64,000 bases of DNA, taken from NCBI RefSeq assembly GCF_011683955.1, contig NZ_JAAQPI010000010.1:1-64000 (forward strand). The letters are read 5' to 3'. A model generated the notes under the pieces. It made no database searches and was not told the origin of the DNA. It worked only from the letters and a program-made list of their open reading frames with translations. This stretch comes from Pseudomaricurvus alkylphenolicus. Its GTDB lineage: Bacteria; Pseudomonadota; Gammaproteobacteria; Pseudomonadales; Cellvibrionaceae. Positions 45,294-55,286 of this stretch are shown piece by piece (the first letter of the stretch is position 1; each line of letters opens with the position of its first letter). The translations under genes were made by a program, and so were the position numbers.

Positions 45294-46139
45294 ATGAACA
45301 TTGTCCAAGACAGCCAGGTTACAAAACGGGAGCTGATCGTCTTTTTCCTGCTCACGTTCAGCGTATCTACTGCGGCTGTGTTCCTGTCCGGTCCCATGAT
45401 AGAACAGGGCGTGGGTGACCAGATAGCGGCGTCGTGGTACAAAGAAAAAGCGCTGATCATCATCTGGATACCCATGCTGTCGGCACTGGTCACCGCTCTT
45501 TGTTTCCGTGGCAAACAGGGACTGTCCACGATCTTGAAGAGACTGCTGGTCTGGAAGGTGGGTTATCGTTGGTGGGCAGTTGCGTTGTTGTTGCCGATTG
45601 CAATGGTCGTTATCCCCGCAATGCTACAGGGCAAGCTGATTACTACCAATATCGGTGAACTTATTTTCATCTTTATTCAGAACTTCATGTTTATCGGTGT
45701 AATCATGATCGGAGAAGAGCTGGGTTGGCGAGGTTATGCGCTGCCAGCCCTTCAGGCTCACTTTACGCCTTTAAAAGCTTCCCTTCTTTTGGGATTCTTG
45801 TGGGGAGTCTGGCACTATCCGGTTTGGTACGGTCGGGCATTTGGCGGTGATGGCAGTACCGAAGCCATAATCATTATGCTCGCAGGCAGTACATTGATGA
45901 CGCTGGCACTGGCGTTGATATTTACGTGGCTGGCAAACCATACACAGGCAGCCATCCTGATTGCAATGGTGATGCACGGCGCCAATAACGCTTCCTTACG
46001 ACTGCTGAATGAGGAGTTTAACTTCGGAGTCTGGGTCATGGTCCTCATGGTGGTTGCGGCGGTGATTGTTGTATTGAATAGAAACATGTTTATCTCCAAA
46101 CCCGAAGGATTCCAGGTTACCTCGCAAGCATTGGGATGA
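45294..46139 (+). CDS. CPBP-family intramembrane protease
   Basis: 281 residues with about eight hydrophobic segments. The three CPBP (Abi/Rce1) motifs are present: Glu141-Glu142-x3-Arg146 (GEELGWRGYALP), His174 in FLWGVWHYP and His228-x3-Asn in MVMHGANN. Family members cleave prenylated or bacteriocin-like peptides or have no known substrate. It lies 15 bases after the esterase gene. Its role in a catabolic operon is unclear. A more distant CPBP gene is at 59850. Confidence 0.9.
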   Translation: MNIVQDSQVTKRELIVFFLLTFSVSTAAVFLSGPMIEQGVGDQIAASWYKEKALIIIWIPMLSALVTALCFRGKQGLSTILKRLLVWKVGYRWWAVALLLPIAMVVIPAMLQGKLITTNIGELIFIFIQNFMFIGVIMIGEELGWRGYALPALQAHFTPLKASLLLGFLWGVWHYPVWYGRAFGGDGSTEAIIIMLAGSTLMTLALALIFTWLANHTQAAILIAMVMHGANNASLRLLNEEFNFGVWVMVLMVVAAVIVVLNRNMFISKPEGFQVTSQALG

Positions 46140-46142
46140 AAT

Positions 46143-47156
46143 ATGATATACCGACTGGTTAGTATCCTGGTTGGCATTGCAGTGGTATTCGCTGTTGCGT
46201 TCTGGCTGGTGACCACCACAACCACCGATCCAGCTCTGGATCCCAATTGGCAAATTCAGGCAGCCAACTACGGCGGTGACAAAGAAGCTGTTACGGTACG
46301 ATTTACCGGCACATCGACCCTTCTATTCGACGATGGAGAAACCCGCTGGATGACGGATGGCTGGTTTACCCGTTTAAGCTGGCTGCAACTGCTGGGTGAT
46401 TTCGAGCCGGATCTGGCGGCCATAGAAGCTGGTCTGAAGGCCAACAATGTCGACAGTATGGAGGCGGTGATCCCCTTGCATTCACACTTTGATCACGCTA
46501 TGGACTCGGCCGCAGTTGCGGAGAGAACAGATGCGTTGCTGATGGGAACCCATTCCACGGCTAATCTGGGTCGTGGTTGGGGTTTGCCCGAATTTCGCAT
46601 CAAAGTGATGAACAGTCGTGAAGAAATTCCATTGGGGAAATTTACCATTACCCCGATATTATCCAAACACTATGAATTCCCAGGATCCGTTACTGGTAAC
46701 ACGGTTGAGACCATTGATGAACCGGTGGGCTCGCCCACGAATCTGGCCGCGTATAAAGAGGGAGGTTCCTGGGCTCTGCACGTGAGTCATCCTCGGGGCA
46801 GCTGGTTGATTATCGGGAGTGCCGGCTATATAGAGGGTGGGCTCGATGATTACAAGGCGGACACTGTTTTTTTGGGTATCGGTGGCTTGGGTGGACAAAC
46901 GCAAGAATACCGGGAACAGTACTGGCATGAGAGTGTTGAGACCGTTGGTGCCAAGCGCGTTATTCCCATTCACTGGGACTGCCTTGTATGCTCATTGAAC
47001 GAACCTTTTGAAGGACAAACTCTGTTCTTTCGCTACCTTTTTGAGCAAGATTTCTTGCTGCAGGCTGACAAAAAGTTGTTGCAGTTCCTTAAGACAAAAG
47101 AGGCCGATGTAGAATTCATAACTCTGCCTCGTTTTGATCCAGTGAAACTTTGGTAG
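46143..47156 (+). CDS. Membrane-anchored metallo-beta-lactamase-fold hydrolase
   Basis: 337 residues. N-terminal hydrophobic anchor or uncleaved leader (about 4-24) without a lipobox Cys. Metal-binding His113-x-His115-x-Asp117-His118 (LHSHFDH), and a later His in IPIHWDC. Probably periplasmic, facing the same compartment as the amidohydrolase and esterase. Starts three bases after the CPBP stop. Substrate may be a lactone or ester; not decided by sequence. Confidence 0.88.
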   Translation: MIYRLVSILVGIAVVFAVAFWLVTTTTTDPALDPNWQIQAANYGGDKEAVTVRFTGTSTLLFDDGETRWMTDGWFTRLSWLQLLGDFEPDLAAIEAGLKANNVDSMEAVIPLHSHFDHAMDSAAVAERTDALLMGTHSTANLGRGWGLPEFRIKVMNSREEIPLGKFTITPILSKHYEFPGSVTGNTVETIDEPVGSPTNLAAYKEGGSWALHVSHPRGSWLIIGSAGYIEGGLDDYKADTVFLGIGGLGGQTQEYREQYWHESVETVGAKRVIPIHWDCLVCSLNEPFEGQTLFFRYLFEQDFLLQADKKLLQFLKTKEADVEFITLPRFDPVKLW

Positions 47157-47208
47157 CCAAGCAATACTCCAGGCCTGCGAACAGAATCAGGGAACTTATT
47201 CAGGTAAT

Positions 47209-48528
47209 ATGTCAAAACAATTTACATCGACCCATTCAAACTATGATAAGTCGGGGTACAAGCATTATGTTCTTTTTATGCTCTTCCTGGTTTACATGTT
47301 CAACTTTGTGGACCGCCAGCTGCTGGTGATATTACAGGAGTCAATCAAGCAGGATCTTGGATTTTCGGATACTCAACTGGGTATGATGTCAGGCTTTGCG
47401 TTTGCCCTGCTGTACGTCTCCTTTGGTATTCCAATCGCACGAATGGCAGACCGCGGCAATCGTCGCAACATTGTTGCCTTGTCGTTAGGTATATGGAGCC
47501 TGATGACGGCGATATGTGGACTCAGTTACAGCTTTATACAAATGTTGCTGGCGCGCATGGGGGTTGCGGTGGGTGAAGCCGGGGGTGGACCTCCGGCCCT
47601 CTCGATGATTTCCGACTTATATTCAGAGAAGAATCGTGCCACAGCGATGTCCATCTATTCTTCGGGAATCTATGCGGGACTGATTGCCGGTTACGTATTT
47701 GGAGGCTGGCTGGGTGACACCTATGGTTGGCGCACGGCGTTTATCGTTATTGGTCTTCCGGGAGTACTGCTGGCCGCATTGCTCATGTACACGGTTGAAG
47801 AGCCCGCCAGATATAGACCAAATGGAGAAATTCAGGATACAGGTAAAAAACAGGAGCCATTCATTGAGACATTGCGAATGCTGTGGAATATCACTGCATT
47901 CCGCTATATCGCCATCGCCGGCGGCTTGTCGTGCTTTTCAAGCTATGGGATTGGCAATTGGATGCCATCCTACCTGCTTCGAAGTTTTGAGGTATCAACA
48001 GCTGAGGTAGGGTTATGGATGGGGCTGACTGCTGGCGTTGGTGGTCTGCTGGGTACTTTTGGAGGTGGAGTACTGGTCGATAAGCTGAAAACCAGCGACA
48101 AACGCTGGTATATCTGGCTGCCGGCGATTGCCATGCTGGGTACGATTCCGGTCGGGATGGTTATACTGACGACAAATAACGAAAATCTGGCGATCGCGCT
48201 CAATGGCTTAACGGTTTTGCTGTTTGCCACGTGGCTGGCACCCATCATTGCACTCAGTCATGAATTGGTGGGCCCGGAGAGAAGGGCCCAGGCGACGGCT
48301 GTTCTGTTTTTTCTAATCAATATCATTGGCATGGGGATGGGACCCGCGTCAGTAGGCATTCTGAGCGATGCAATGACCTCCGCCGAGGGGGTAGATTCCT
48401 TGAGTTACGCCATGATGGCCGCCCTGGTGTTTGGTGGTGGGTTCGGAGGATATTGCTTTTTGATCGCAGGTCGTAGTCTCGTTTGTGAAGTAAGCACTAC
48501 ACGGTATCAAATTTCACTAAACCAATAA
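47209..48528 (+). CDS. MFS transporter
   Basis: 439 residues with twelve predicted membrane helices. The N-half shows the NFVDRQLLVILQESIKQDLG start and loop 2-3 GIPIARMADRGNRRN (MFS motif A). VGEAGGGPPALSMISDLYSEKNRATA is typical of the spinster/hexuronate-like group often found beside TonB receptors. It would move the periplasmic hydrolysis product across the inner membrane. Last gene of the locus 3 run; ends eight bases before the opposing AraC gene. Confidence 0.92.
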   Translation: MSKQFTSTHSNYDKSGYKHYVLFMLFLVYMFNFVDRQLLVILQESIKQDLGFSDTQLGMMSGFAFALLYVSFGIPIARMADRGNRRNIVALSLGIWSLMTAICGLSYSFIQMLLARMGVAVGEAGGGPPALSMISDLYSEKNRATAMSIYSSGIYAGLIAGYVFGGWLGDTYGWRTAFIVIGLPGVLLAALLMYTVEEPARYRPNGEIQDTGKKQEPFIETLRMLWNITAFRYIAIAGGLSCFSSYGIGNWMPSYLLRSFEVSTAEVGLWMGLTAGVGGLLGTFGGGVLVDKLKTSDKRWYIWLPAIAMLGTIPVGMVILTTNNENLAIALNGLTVLLFATWLAPIIALSHELVGPERRAQATAVLFFLINIIGMGMGPASVGILSDAMTSAEGVDSLSYAMMAALVFGGGFGGYCFLIAGRSLVCEVSTTRYQISLNQ

Positions 48529-48535
48529 CGCCAGG

Positions 48536-49621
48536 CTATCTGTCTTTGGTCGGTGCCGAACCAAAGTAGCGCCGATACGCGGCGCTAAACGAGTTAACCT
48601 CCAGGTAATTCAGTTTATCGGATATTTCTGACACGCTGAGTTTGCCAAGCGAAATTTGTTCCCTGGCCCAGTTCATCCTGAGTTTTGTTTGCAGTTGATT
48701 GACAGTGGTGCCATAAAGCAGCTTGAAACCGTAGTGAAGCTTGTTACGATTGATATTGGCGGTTTTGGCGAGTTCATCGATAGTCTGTGGCTGGCAAAAG
48801 GAATCGCATACGTGCCGATAGAGACTCTCAATGCTGTCTATATCCTGGTCCGACAACCTGAATCTGTTTTTCGGCGTCGCCTCGGGTTTTTCGGAATTGA
48901 ACCAGTCTTCGAACAGCAAATAGAGCAGCTCCAGGCCTTTCGACTGCACAAGGATGTCGGAAAACAGGTTTTGGGAGATATTCATCAATAGATCATGGGC
49001 TATAGAAATCGTTTTGTCTGAAGCAACAAAGTGCCCATGGTCGTGAGGCAACGTAGAGTCTCGAAAAGCTTGTATCCGTCCGGGAAGTTGATCGATCCTG
49101 GCCGCTAATAAATCCATCAGCCTCTCGATCGAAATATACATCGCGATAAGTTCCATTTCCGGCTCACCGCCATAGCTGACCGTAAACATCTCCCCCGGCT
49201 TGACCAGTTGGAAGCTGCAGAGGGGCGCTTTTACGCCTGCTATGCACTGATCGTCGTAAATCTGATTCAAGGCTCCCTTGAACATCAATCGGATGGCAAT
49301 AATATTACCGGTAGATCGGCCGCCAAACGTAATGGCTTTTGAGTGATTGCTGTTGATATAGGAAATGACAATTCCCGCTGAAAGTTCTTTTAATCCACGC
49401 TCACTGTCATCAATAAGAACTTCAGAGCTTTCATTAATGCTGTCGAAGTTTTCAGGCCTGGCTTCCAGCAGTCCATCACTCAGACAGTAGAAGCTGTCCC
49501 CTCCAGAAACGGCGGGCAACGTCGACACCAGTTGCTCCATATTCTTCTTATTATTGCCTCGCTTACCCATGAGATCTACTTCCATCTGGATTGCAGTGAT
49601 AAATGGCCAACGGGTGTACAA
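48536..49621 (-). CDS. AraC-family regulator divergent from ligase 3
   Basis: 361 residues. HTH pair: TIDELAKTANINRNKLHYGF and SVSEISDKLNYLEVNSFSAA, ending RRYFGSAP. It belongs to the same broad PchR-like group as 2667 and 22940 (for example AMYISIERLMDLLAAR in the centre). Divergent from the ligase/thiolase/SDR run over 165 bases; no obvious operator there. Confidence 0.9.
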   Translation of the reverse strand: MYTRWPFITAIQMEVDLMGKRGNNKKNMEQLVSTLPAVSGGDSFYCLSDGLLEARPENFDSINESSEVLIDDSERGLKELSAGIVISYINSNHSKAITFGGRSTGNIIAIRLMFKGALNQIYDDQCIAGVKAPLCSFQLVKPGEMFTVSYGGEPEMELIAMYISIERLMDLLAARIDQLPGRIQAFRDSTLPHDHGHFVASDKTISIAHDLLMNISQNLFSDILVQSKGLELLYLLFEDWFNSEKPEATPKNRFRLSDQDIDSIESLYRHVCDSFCQPQTIDELAKTANINRNKLHYGFKLLYGTTVNQLQTKLRMNWAREQISLGKLSVSEISDKLNYLEVNSFSAAYRRYFGSAPTKDR

Positions 49622-49786
49622 AGTACCCGGTCTGACTAAATGTATGTGTGCGGATCTAAATAGTGAAAGTGATCATCTCATTATCGGCGTCTGTTTGTAA
49701 AACAGTAAAATCCTCTATGTCCGTAGTGGGGTTTCAATCCCATATCGCTCAATTTCCAGCTAACAGGCGTTCTAAAGGCATCAGAC

Positions 49787-51331
49787 ATGACTCAATTAAT
49801 CGAAAGCAATTTTGAGCTCCCTTTTGTTCACGTGGCCAGACAAGTCGCCATCCATGGGAAGTTCAAGCCAGAAGGGATAGCTTTTATCGAGGGGGATCGT
49901 GAAGTTACCTGGAAGCAATATGATCAAGAGGGTGACAAGATTGCCCATGCTCTTATGTCAGCCGGTATTCAGAAGGGCGACCGGGTGGCGATTTTGGTGG
50001 GAAACAGCCTGTGGGCTCACGAATTGATCCTGGGGATCTGGCGTGCAGGCGCGGCAGTGGTGCCCCTGTCACCACTGCTAACGGCAGAAGTGCTTAAGAA
50101 CATGCTGATTGACTCCGGGGCTCGCTATATGTTCGCGGATTCAAACTACTTTACCCTGGCGGAATACGCAGTGGAATCGCTCTCAATTCCTTTGTCTGGC
50201 CCATCATTTGAACTGCCATCGAGTAATCAGGAAGTGGCCAAGACGACACAGCCGGATATCAAGAAAGAGGACCTGGCAGTGATCATATATTCCTCAGGTA
50301 CCACTGGAACACCCAAAGGTATTGCCCACACCCATGAATCAAGACAGAACTTTGCCAAGTTGGCGCTAGCTCTGCTGACTTGTCATCAGGACTCAGTATG
50401 CTTGTCCATCATCCCGCCGCATTCCAACGGAGCCTGGTTGAGTTGGTTGCCGGCAAAGTTGATTGGCGCAACGACGGTTATCATGTCGCAATTTGACCCG
50501 GACCGGTTTCTGGAGGTGGTTCGCAGGCACCGACCAACCTACGGTTTTCTGGTGCCGGCTATCTGTGCGGTATTGTTGGAGCACCCAGAGATAGAGTCAG
50601 CAGGACTCGACTGTTTCGAATGCGCGATTACCGCCGGCGCACCGATGATGGCGCCAATGAAAAAAGAGATGCAGCGTCTGACCAATGGCGGACTCTACGA
50701 ACTGTGGGGGCTGACAGAAGGCATTGCAACCGCCATTACGCCAGAAGAGATGCGGGAGCGCCCGGCTTCGGTAGGACGTCCATTGACGGGCTGCGAGATT
50801 CGACTGATCAACGAAAACGATGAAGATGTTACCTGCCGCGGTACTGGAGAGATCGTCGGCTATTCTGAAGGCATGATGAGTGGCTATTGGAACCGCCCGC
50901 AAGACAACGAGGCACTGGTGTGGACGGATAAAGAAGGCCAGGTGTTTATACGCACCGGCGACATCGGCGAAATTGACGAAGCTGGATATTTGACCCTGCG
51001 CGGACGCTCCAAGGATATGATCATCAGCGGTGGACTCAATGTCTTCCCCATCGACATAGAAACGACAATTCAGCGCCATGAAGATGTGAGGGACGTTGCC
51101 GTTACCGGAGTCCCCCACGAAAAATGGGGAGAAACCCCAATCGCGTTTATCGTTGCCAAAAAGGGCATTCAGATTGATCCCCTGACGATGAAATCCTGGG
51201 CCAACGAACGACTGTCCAAGACACAGCGTATCAATGATGTGGTGGTACTCAGCCACGACCTGCCCCGCAACACTCTGGGCAAGGTGTTAAAGACCGAGCT
51301 CAAAGCCGATTACCTCGCAAACCATTCATAA
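49787..51331 (+). CDS. Acyl-CoA ligase (ANL), third copy
   Basis: 514 residues with canonical motifs: IIYSSGTTGTPKGIAHTH (loop), YELWGLTEG (A5), TGDIGEIDEAGYLTLRGRSK (A7/A8), ISGGLNVFPIDIE, and PRNTLGKVLK with the terminal Lys. It is a different subfamily from the two SGGSTG-loop ligases. It heads the run ligase - SCP2 thiolase - SDR and should activate the acid entering this branch. Confidence 0.93.
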   Translation: MTQLIESNFELPFVHVARQVAIHGKFKPEGIAFIEGDREVTWKQYDQEGDKIAHALMSAGIQKGDRVAILVGNSLWAHELILGIWRAGAAVVPLSPLLTAEVLKNMLIDSGARYMFADSNYFTLAEYAVESLSIPLSGPSFELPSSNQEVAKTTQPDIKKEDLAVIIYSSGTTGTPKGIAHTHESRQNFAKLALALLTCHQDSVCLSIIPPHSNGAWLSWLPAKLIGATTVIMSQFDPDRFLEVVRRHRPTYGFLVPAICAVLLEHPEIESAGLDCFECAITAGAPMMAPMKKEMQRLTNGGLYELWGLTEGIATAITPEEMRERPASVGRPLTGCEIRLINENDEDVTCRGTGEIVGYSEGMMSGYWNRPQDNEALVWTDKEGQVFIRTGDIGEIDEAGYLTLRGRSKDMIISGGLNVFPIDIETTIQRHEDVRDVAVTGVPHEKWGETPIAFIVAKKGIQIDPLTMKSWANERLSKTQRINDVVVLSHDLPRNTLGKVLKTELKADYLANHS

Positions 51332-51372
51332 GCCGATAGCGGCTTGATATAAACAAATCTCAGGAGTAAACG

Positions 51373-52548
51373 ATGACTGGAGTTCTCGTCGCCGGCGTAG
51401 GAATGACCAAATTCAAAAAGCCGGGCCAGAATGAGCCCTATCGCGTGATGGGGTCGACGGCAATTCAAACAGCGGTATCAGATGCAGGCATTGATCCGAA
51501 GCTGATAGAGCAGGCTTATGCCGGCTATGTGTATGGAGATTCCACCTCCGGACAGCATGCGCTCTACGACGCTTTTATGACAGGCATTCCGGTGATTAAC
51601 GTCAATAATAATTGCTCAACCGGTTCTTCGGCGCTGTTCCTGGCCCGTCAGGCCATCGCCAGCGGCGAGGCAGAGTGTGTACTGGCATTTGGTTTTGAAG
51701 AAATGCAGCCAGGTATGCTGACGAGCAAGTGGAATGATCGCGAAGCGCCGATGTCTACCAATTTTCTGCCTCAACTGCAGGGTTGGGGTTACGATACGAC
51801 ATTTCCGGCGGGGGCGAGCTTTGGCGGCGCCGGTCACGCCTATATGCAAAAATACGATGCCGGTCCTGAAATTTTTGCCAAGGTCGCCGTCAAGACCCGC
51901 AACCATGCCATTCACAACCCCTATTCGCTTTTCTCAACGCCGTTGACCCTGGAAGAGGTGTTGAACTCCCAAGTGGTCTTTATGGACTGGATGACCCGCC
52001 TGATGTGTTGTCCTCCCAGTTGCGGGGGCGCGGCAGCAATACTGTGCAGTCCCGAATTTGCCCGTAAACATGGGCTTACTGGAGGTGTGGAAATCGCTGC
52101 TCAAGCAATGACGACAGACACTCAAGAGACGTTTGATAACCCCATGAATCTCGCCGGCCGGGATATGACCAGGCGCGCGGCCGCTGCCGTTTATGAGCAA
52201 GCGGGACTTGGCCCGGAAGATATTGATGTGGTCGAGCTTCACGACTGTTTTACACCTAACGAAGTGGTTACCTACGAAGCGTTACAACTGTGCGGTGAAG
52301 GCGGCGCCACGGAAATGATCGAAAATGGTGATAACACCTACGGAGGACGATATGTTGTTAATCCTTCAGGTGGCCTGATGTCAAAGGGGCATCCATTGGG
52401 TGCCACGGGGCTCGCACAGTGTTACGAGCTGGTTCAACAGCTGCGCGGCTGTGCCGATAAGCGCCAGGTTGAAGGCGCAAATATCGCGCTGCAACACAAC
52501 CTTGGGCTCGGAGGCGCCGCCGTAGTTACCCTTTACAAGGCCCAATAA
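51373..52548 (+). CDS. SCP2-type thiolase, second copy
   Basis: 391 residues, full-length paralogue of the 10079 gene. Nucleophile Cys81 in [18 protein letters not shown], and KGHPLGATG with the His. Between about residues 120 and 145 the two paralogues differ most ([11 protein letters not shown] here), which may reflect substrate choice. CAGGAG ribosome site before the ATG. Probably acts on the CoA thioester from the ligase just upstream. Confidence 0.93.
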   Translation: MTGVLVAGVGMTKFKKPGQNEPYRVMGSTAIQTAVSDAGIDPKLIEQAYAGYVYGDSTSGQHALYDAFMTGIPVINVNNNCSTGSSALFLARQAIASGEAECVLAFGFEEMQPGMLTSKWNDREAPMSTNFLPQLQGWGYDTTFPAGASFGGAGHAYMQKYDAGPEIFAKVAVKTRNHAIHNPYSLFSTPLTLEEVLNSQVVFMDWMTRLMCCPPSCGGAAAILCSPEFARKHGLTGGVEIAAQAMTTDTQETFDNPMNLAGRDMTRRAAAAVYEQAGLGPEDIDVVELHDCFTPNEVVTYEALQLCGEGGATEMIENGDNTYGGRYVVNPSGGLMSKGHPLGATGLAQCYELVQQLRGCADKRQVEGANIALQHNLGLGGAAVVTLYKAQ

Positions 52549-52562
52549 GAGACGTTTATACA

Positions 52563-53015
52563 ATGAGCAGATTGAGATTTGACGAACGTGTTGCCATTGT
52601 AACGGGTGCCGGTGGAGGATTGGGTAGGCAGTATGCTTTGGACCTTGCTGCTTGCGGCGCCAAGGTTGTGGTGAACGACCTGGGCGGCTCCGCGAATGGA
52701 GAGGGTGAAGCGGGTTCATCGATGGCGGACAAGGTCGTTGAAGAGATAGTGAGCTCCGGGGGTGAAGCGATTGCTGCCTATGAATCGGTCACATCCGGTG
52801 AGTCCATTGTTGCCAAAGCGGTGGAACGTTGGGGTCGTGTTGATATCGTAGTTAACAATGCTGGAATCCTTCGTGACAAATCCTTTGCCAGAATGAGCGA
52901 TAAGGACTGGGACCTGGTACAGCAGGTACATCTTAACGGTGCCTATAAAGTTACCAAAGCCGCGTGGCCACAAATGGTTGAGGGAGGCTATGGCCGAGTG
53001 ATCTGCCGAAATTGA
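52563..53015 (+). pseudogene. SDR (MFE-2/17-beta-HSD4-like), C-terminally truncated
   Basis: 150 codons: cofactor loop [28 protein letters not shown] and [14 protein letters not shown] are those of peroxisomal multifunctional enzyme-type SDRs. The frame stops at GRVICRN, just before the catalytic Ser, Tyr and Lys segments, so the product cannot be active. The next 220 bases contain no continuation. A deletion or rearrangement cut the gene near 53009. Confidence 0.8.
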
Positions 53016-53235
53016 CATAGCCGGCACGGGAGCGAAGATCGCTTAAAACACTCGAGTCATATTTCAATGGTAAATAGGATGACTTAAGAGAGATATATTC
53101 GTGTGCAAAAAACTGTATGTCTTTCTTGGCCGTTATTGCTCTGGGTCTACAGCACTGTAGACAGTCAAATGGTTGCTGAAACCCTAGCGGCTTACGCTGG
53201 ATCTTCGTTTAGCGTTTTGGTTTTTGTCGCTTCCC

Positions 53236-54264
53236 TTACGCAGCCTCCAACCCCTTACGAAATTGCAACGGCGTAAACCCCGTCCACGCCTTAAAGGCCC
53301 TTATAAACGCACTGGGCTCAGTATAACCGGTAAACGCGGCGATTTCCTCGATGCTGGAATCCAGATGCCCCAGGTGATGAATGGCAATGTCTCGCCTCAC
53401 CTGGGCCTTGATGGTCTGAAAACTGGTCCCCTCATCCTTCAAGCGCCGCCTCAGAGTCTGAAGGTGAAATCCCATGTCGGCGGCGATGTGTTCCAGTGAA
53501 GGCGGTTCGCTCTGTTTCGAAAACGCCTCTCGAACCAACTCCCGAACCTGAAGGGTAACCGCACCACCGGCATCCAGGGACAGATAGATGTCCAGCGGTG
53601 CCCGTCGAACATAGCTTTCCACACTGGCTTCACTCTGTACGATTTTGCGAGCGAGGTAGCTGGCATCAAAGCGAATGCTGTAGTGTTCCTGATTGAAAAA
53701 CACCGGCGCACCGTAGTACATGTACTTGAACTCCTCTTGGTAATCCGGAGCCGGAAAATCCACATTGACCTGGTTGAGGATAATGCGCTCATTACAGAGC
53801 CAGCCGACAAAGCGATGGATCACCGTCATCGCCGAGCTTAGTGCATAATTATCCAGAATCCGATGCCCTGGAATACGCTCAAGAATAAACTCGGCCTGGT
53901 TATCATTGACGACGAAATGATAACGCAAGCTGTTTTGCGGCAGGTTATAGAACTCCGCACAACGCTGCAAGGCCCGGCCCAGGGTACGGGTATGCACAAC
54001 GCAGAGTGCCATGAGTCTCAGGGTACCGATATAAGCCGGCTTTTCGAATAATCCGTTTATTTCGTCCTGCATGAGGGCGGCGCAATGGTTCTGCAGTTTT
54101 ATCGCCCTGTCCAGCGGTATTCTCACACCCGGTTGTTTGAGGGCCTCTTTGGGAATACCACACTTTCGAAACAGTCGATCGAGATCCAGACCCGCCCGCC
54201 GTGCACCCGCGAGGGAGTGATCTGTCATGCGGGCGCTGATACTGAGCTGTTGTGTCTTTTCCAA
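53236..54264 (-). CDS. AraC regulator with Arabinose_bd-type N-domain, copy 2
   Basis: 342 residues, same length as its paralogue at 14968-15996 and similar throughout (shared [43 protein letters not shown] against [20 protein letters not shown]). Divergent from a thiolase, as in the first copy, with the GTCATTGT element between. Its target operon is now broken, so it may act in trans on the intact copy. Confidence 0.9.
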   Translation of the reverse strand: MEKTQQLSISARMTDHSLAGARRAGLDLDRLFRKCGIPKEALKQPGVRIPLDRAIKLQNHCAALMQDEINGLFEKPAYIGTLRLMALCVVHTRTLGRALQRCAEFYNLPQNSLRYHFVVNDNQAEFILERIPGHRILDNYALSSAMTVIHRFVGWLCNERIILNQVNVDFPAPDYQEEFKYMYYGAPVFFNQEHYSIRFDASYLARKIVQSEASVESYVRRAPLDIYLSLDAGGAVTLQVRELVREAFSKQSEPPSLEHIAADMGFHLQTLRRRLKDEGTSFQTIKAQVRRDIAIHHLGHLDSSIEEIAAFTGYTEPSAFIRAFKAWTGFTPLQFRKGLEAA

Positions 54265-54321
54265 AGCCTGATTCTCTCTCGATTGACGGTAGTCAGTCTG
54301 TAAATTGTCACTTTTTGTTTA

Positions 54322-54347
54322 TTTTTGCCTCTTCGGCCGTCATTGTC
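54322..54347 (+). promoter_or_regulatory. GTCATTGT element, copy B
   Basis: TTTTT-G-CCTC, TTCGGCC, then GTCATTGTC; one base shorter than copies A and C. It lies 94 bases before the broken thiolase and 58 bases upstream of the divergent AraC start. Confidence 0.45.
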
Positions 54348-54440
54348 CAGCCTCCCGGCGTGGCTCAATATAATTCCAGCGGATTGTTCCCGCAGCTTCC
54401 CCACAACGGCCTTACAGTGGCCCACAAAGACGAGGTAGTC

Positions 54441-55286
54441 ATGACCAACCAGGCTTATATCTTTGATGCGATCCGAACGCCCCGCAGCAAGGGCAAGAAG
54501 GACGGATCCTTACATGAAGTGAAACCCATTGAGCTGGGGGCCGGGTTGCTGCGGGAATTGCAGAGCCGCCATCAGCTGGATACCTCCTATGTAGATGACG
54601 TGATGTTGGGCTGTACCGGTCCGGTGGGCGAACAGGGGGCCGATATGGCCAAGGCGGTTGTGCAGTTTGCCGGTTGGGACGAAAGCGTCGCTGGCGTGCA
54701 GATGGACCGCTTCTGTGCTTCGGGCCTGGAGGCCGTTAACTCTGCCGCACAAAACGTGATTTCCGGCTGGAATCAGCTGATGGTTGCCGGTGGCGTTGAG
54801 TCCATGTCCCGCGTGCCTATGGGCAGTGCGGGTGGTTCGCTGTTGGGGGACCCGGAGTTTGTCATGAACCAGCGTACCGTACCCCAGGGTATCGGCGCGG
54901 ATCTGATTGCGACGATGGAAGGCTGGAGCCGCGAGGACGTGGACGCCTTTGCCCTGGAGTCACAGAAGCGGGCGGCATTTGCCCGTGACAATAGTTACTT
55001 CGACAAGTCCGTGGTGCCGGTGAAAGACGCCAATGGTCTCACCATCCTGGAGAAAGACGACTTTATCAAACCCGATACCACCATGGAGGGGCTGGGTGGC
55101 CTGAGAGCCTCCTTTGAGTCTCTGGGTGCCATGGGCATGGACGATATGCTGCTTTCCAAATACCCCCAGGTGCAGAAAATCAACCACGTTCATACGCCCG
55201 GCAATTCTTCTGGCATACCTGATCGGCACCTTCAACGTTGCCCGACTGGCTGCGGAACAGATGGAAAAGAACGAACCCACCAATGA
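54441..55286 (+). pseudogene. FadA-type thiolase, 3' part deleted
   Basis: Close paralogue of the 16150 thiolase (same [19 protein letters not shown] start, [12 protein letters not shown] with the active Cys). Thiolase sequence ends after HTPGNSSGI near base 55215. It then joins the 3' part of an SDR gene out of frame, adding about 21 unrelated residues before a stop at 55286. The catalytic His and second Cys domains are lost, so the enzyme is dead. No FadB-like gene follows, unlike the intact copy. Confidence 0.85.
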
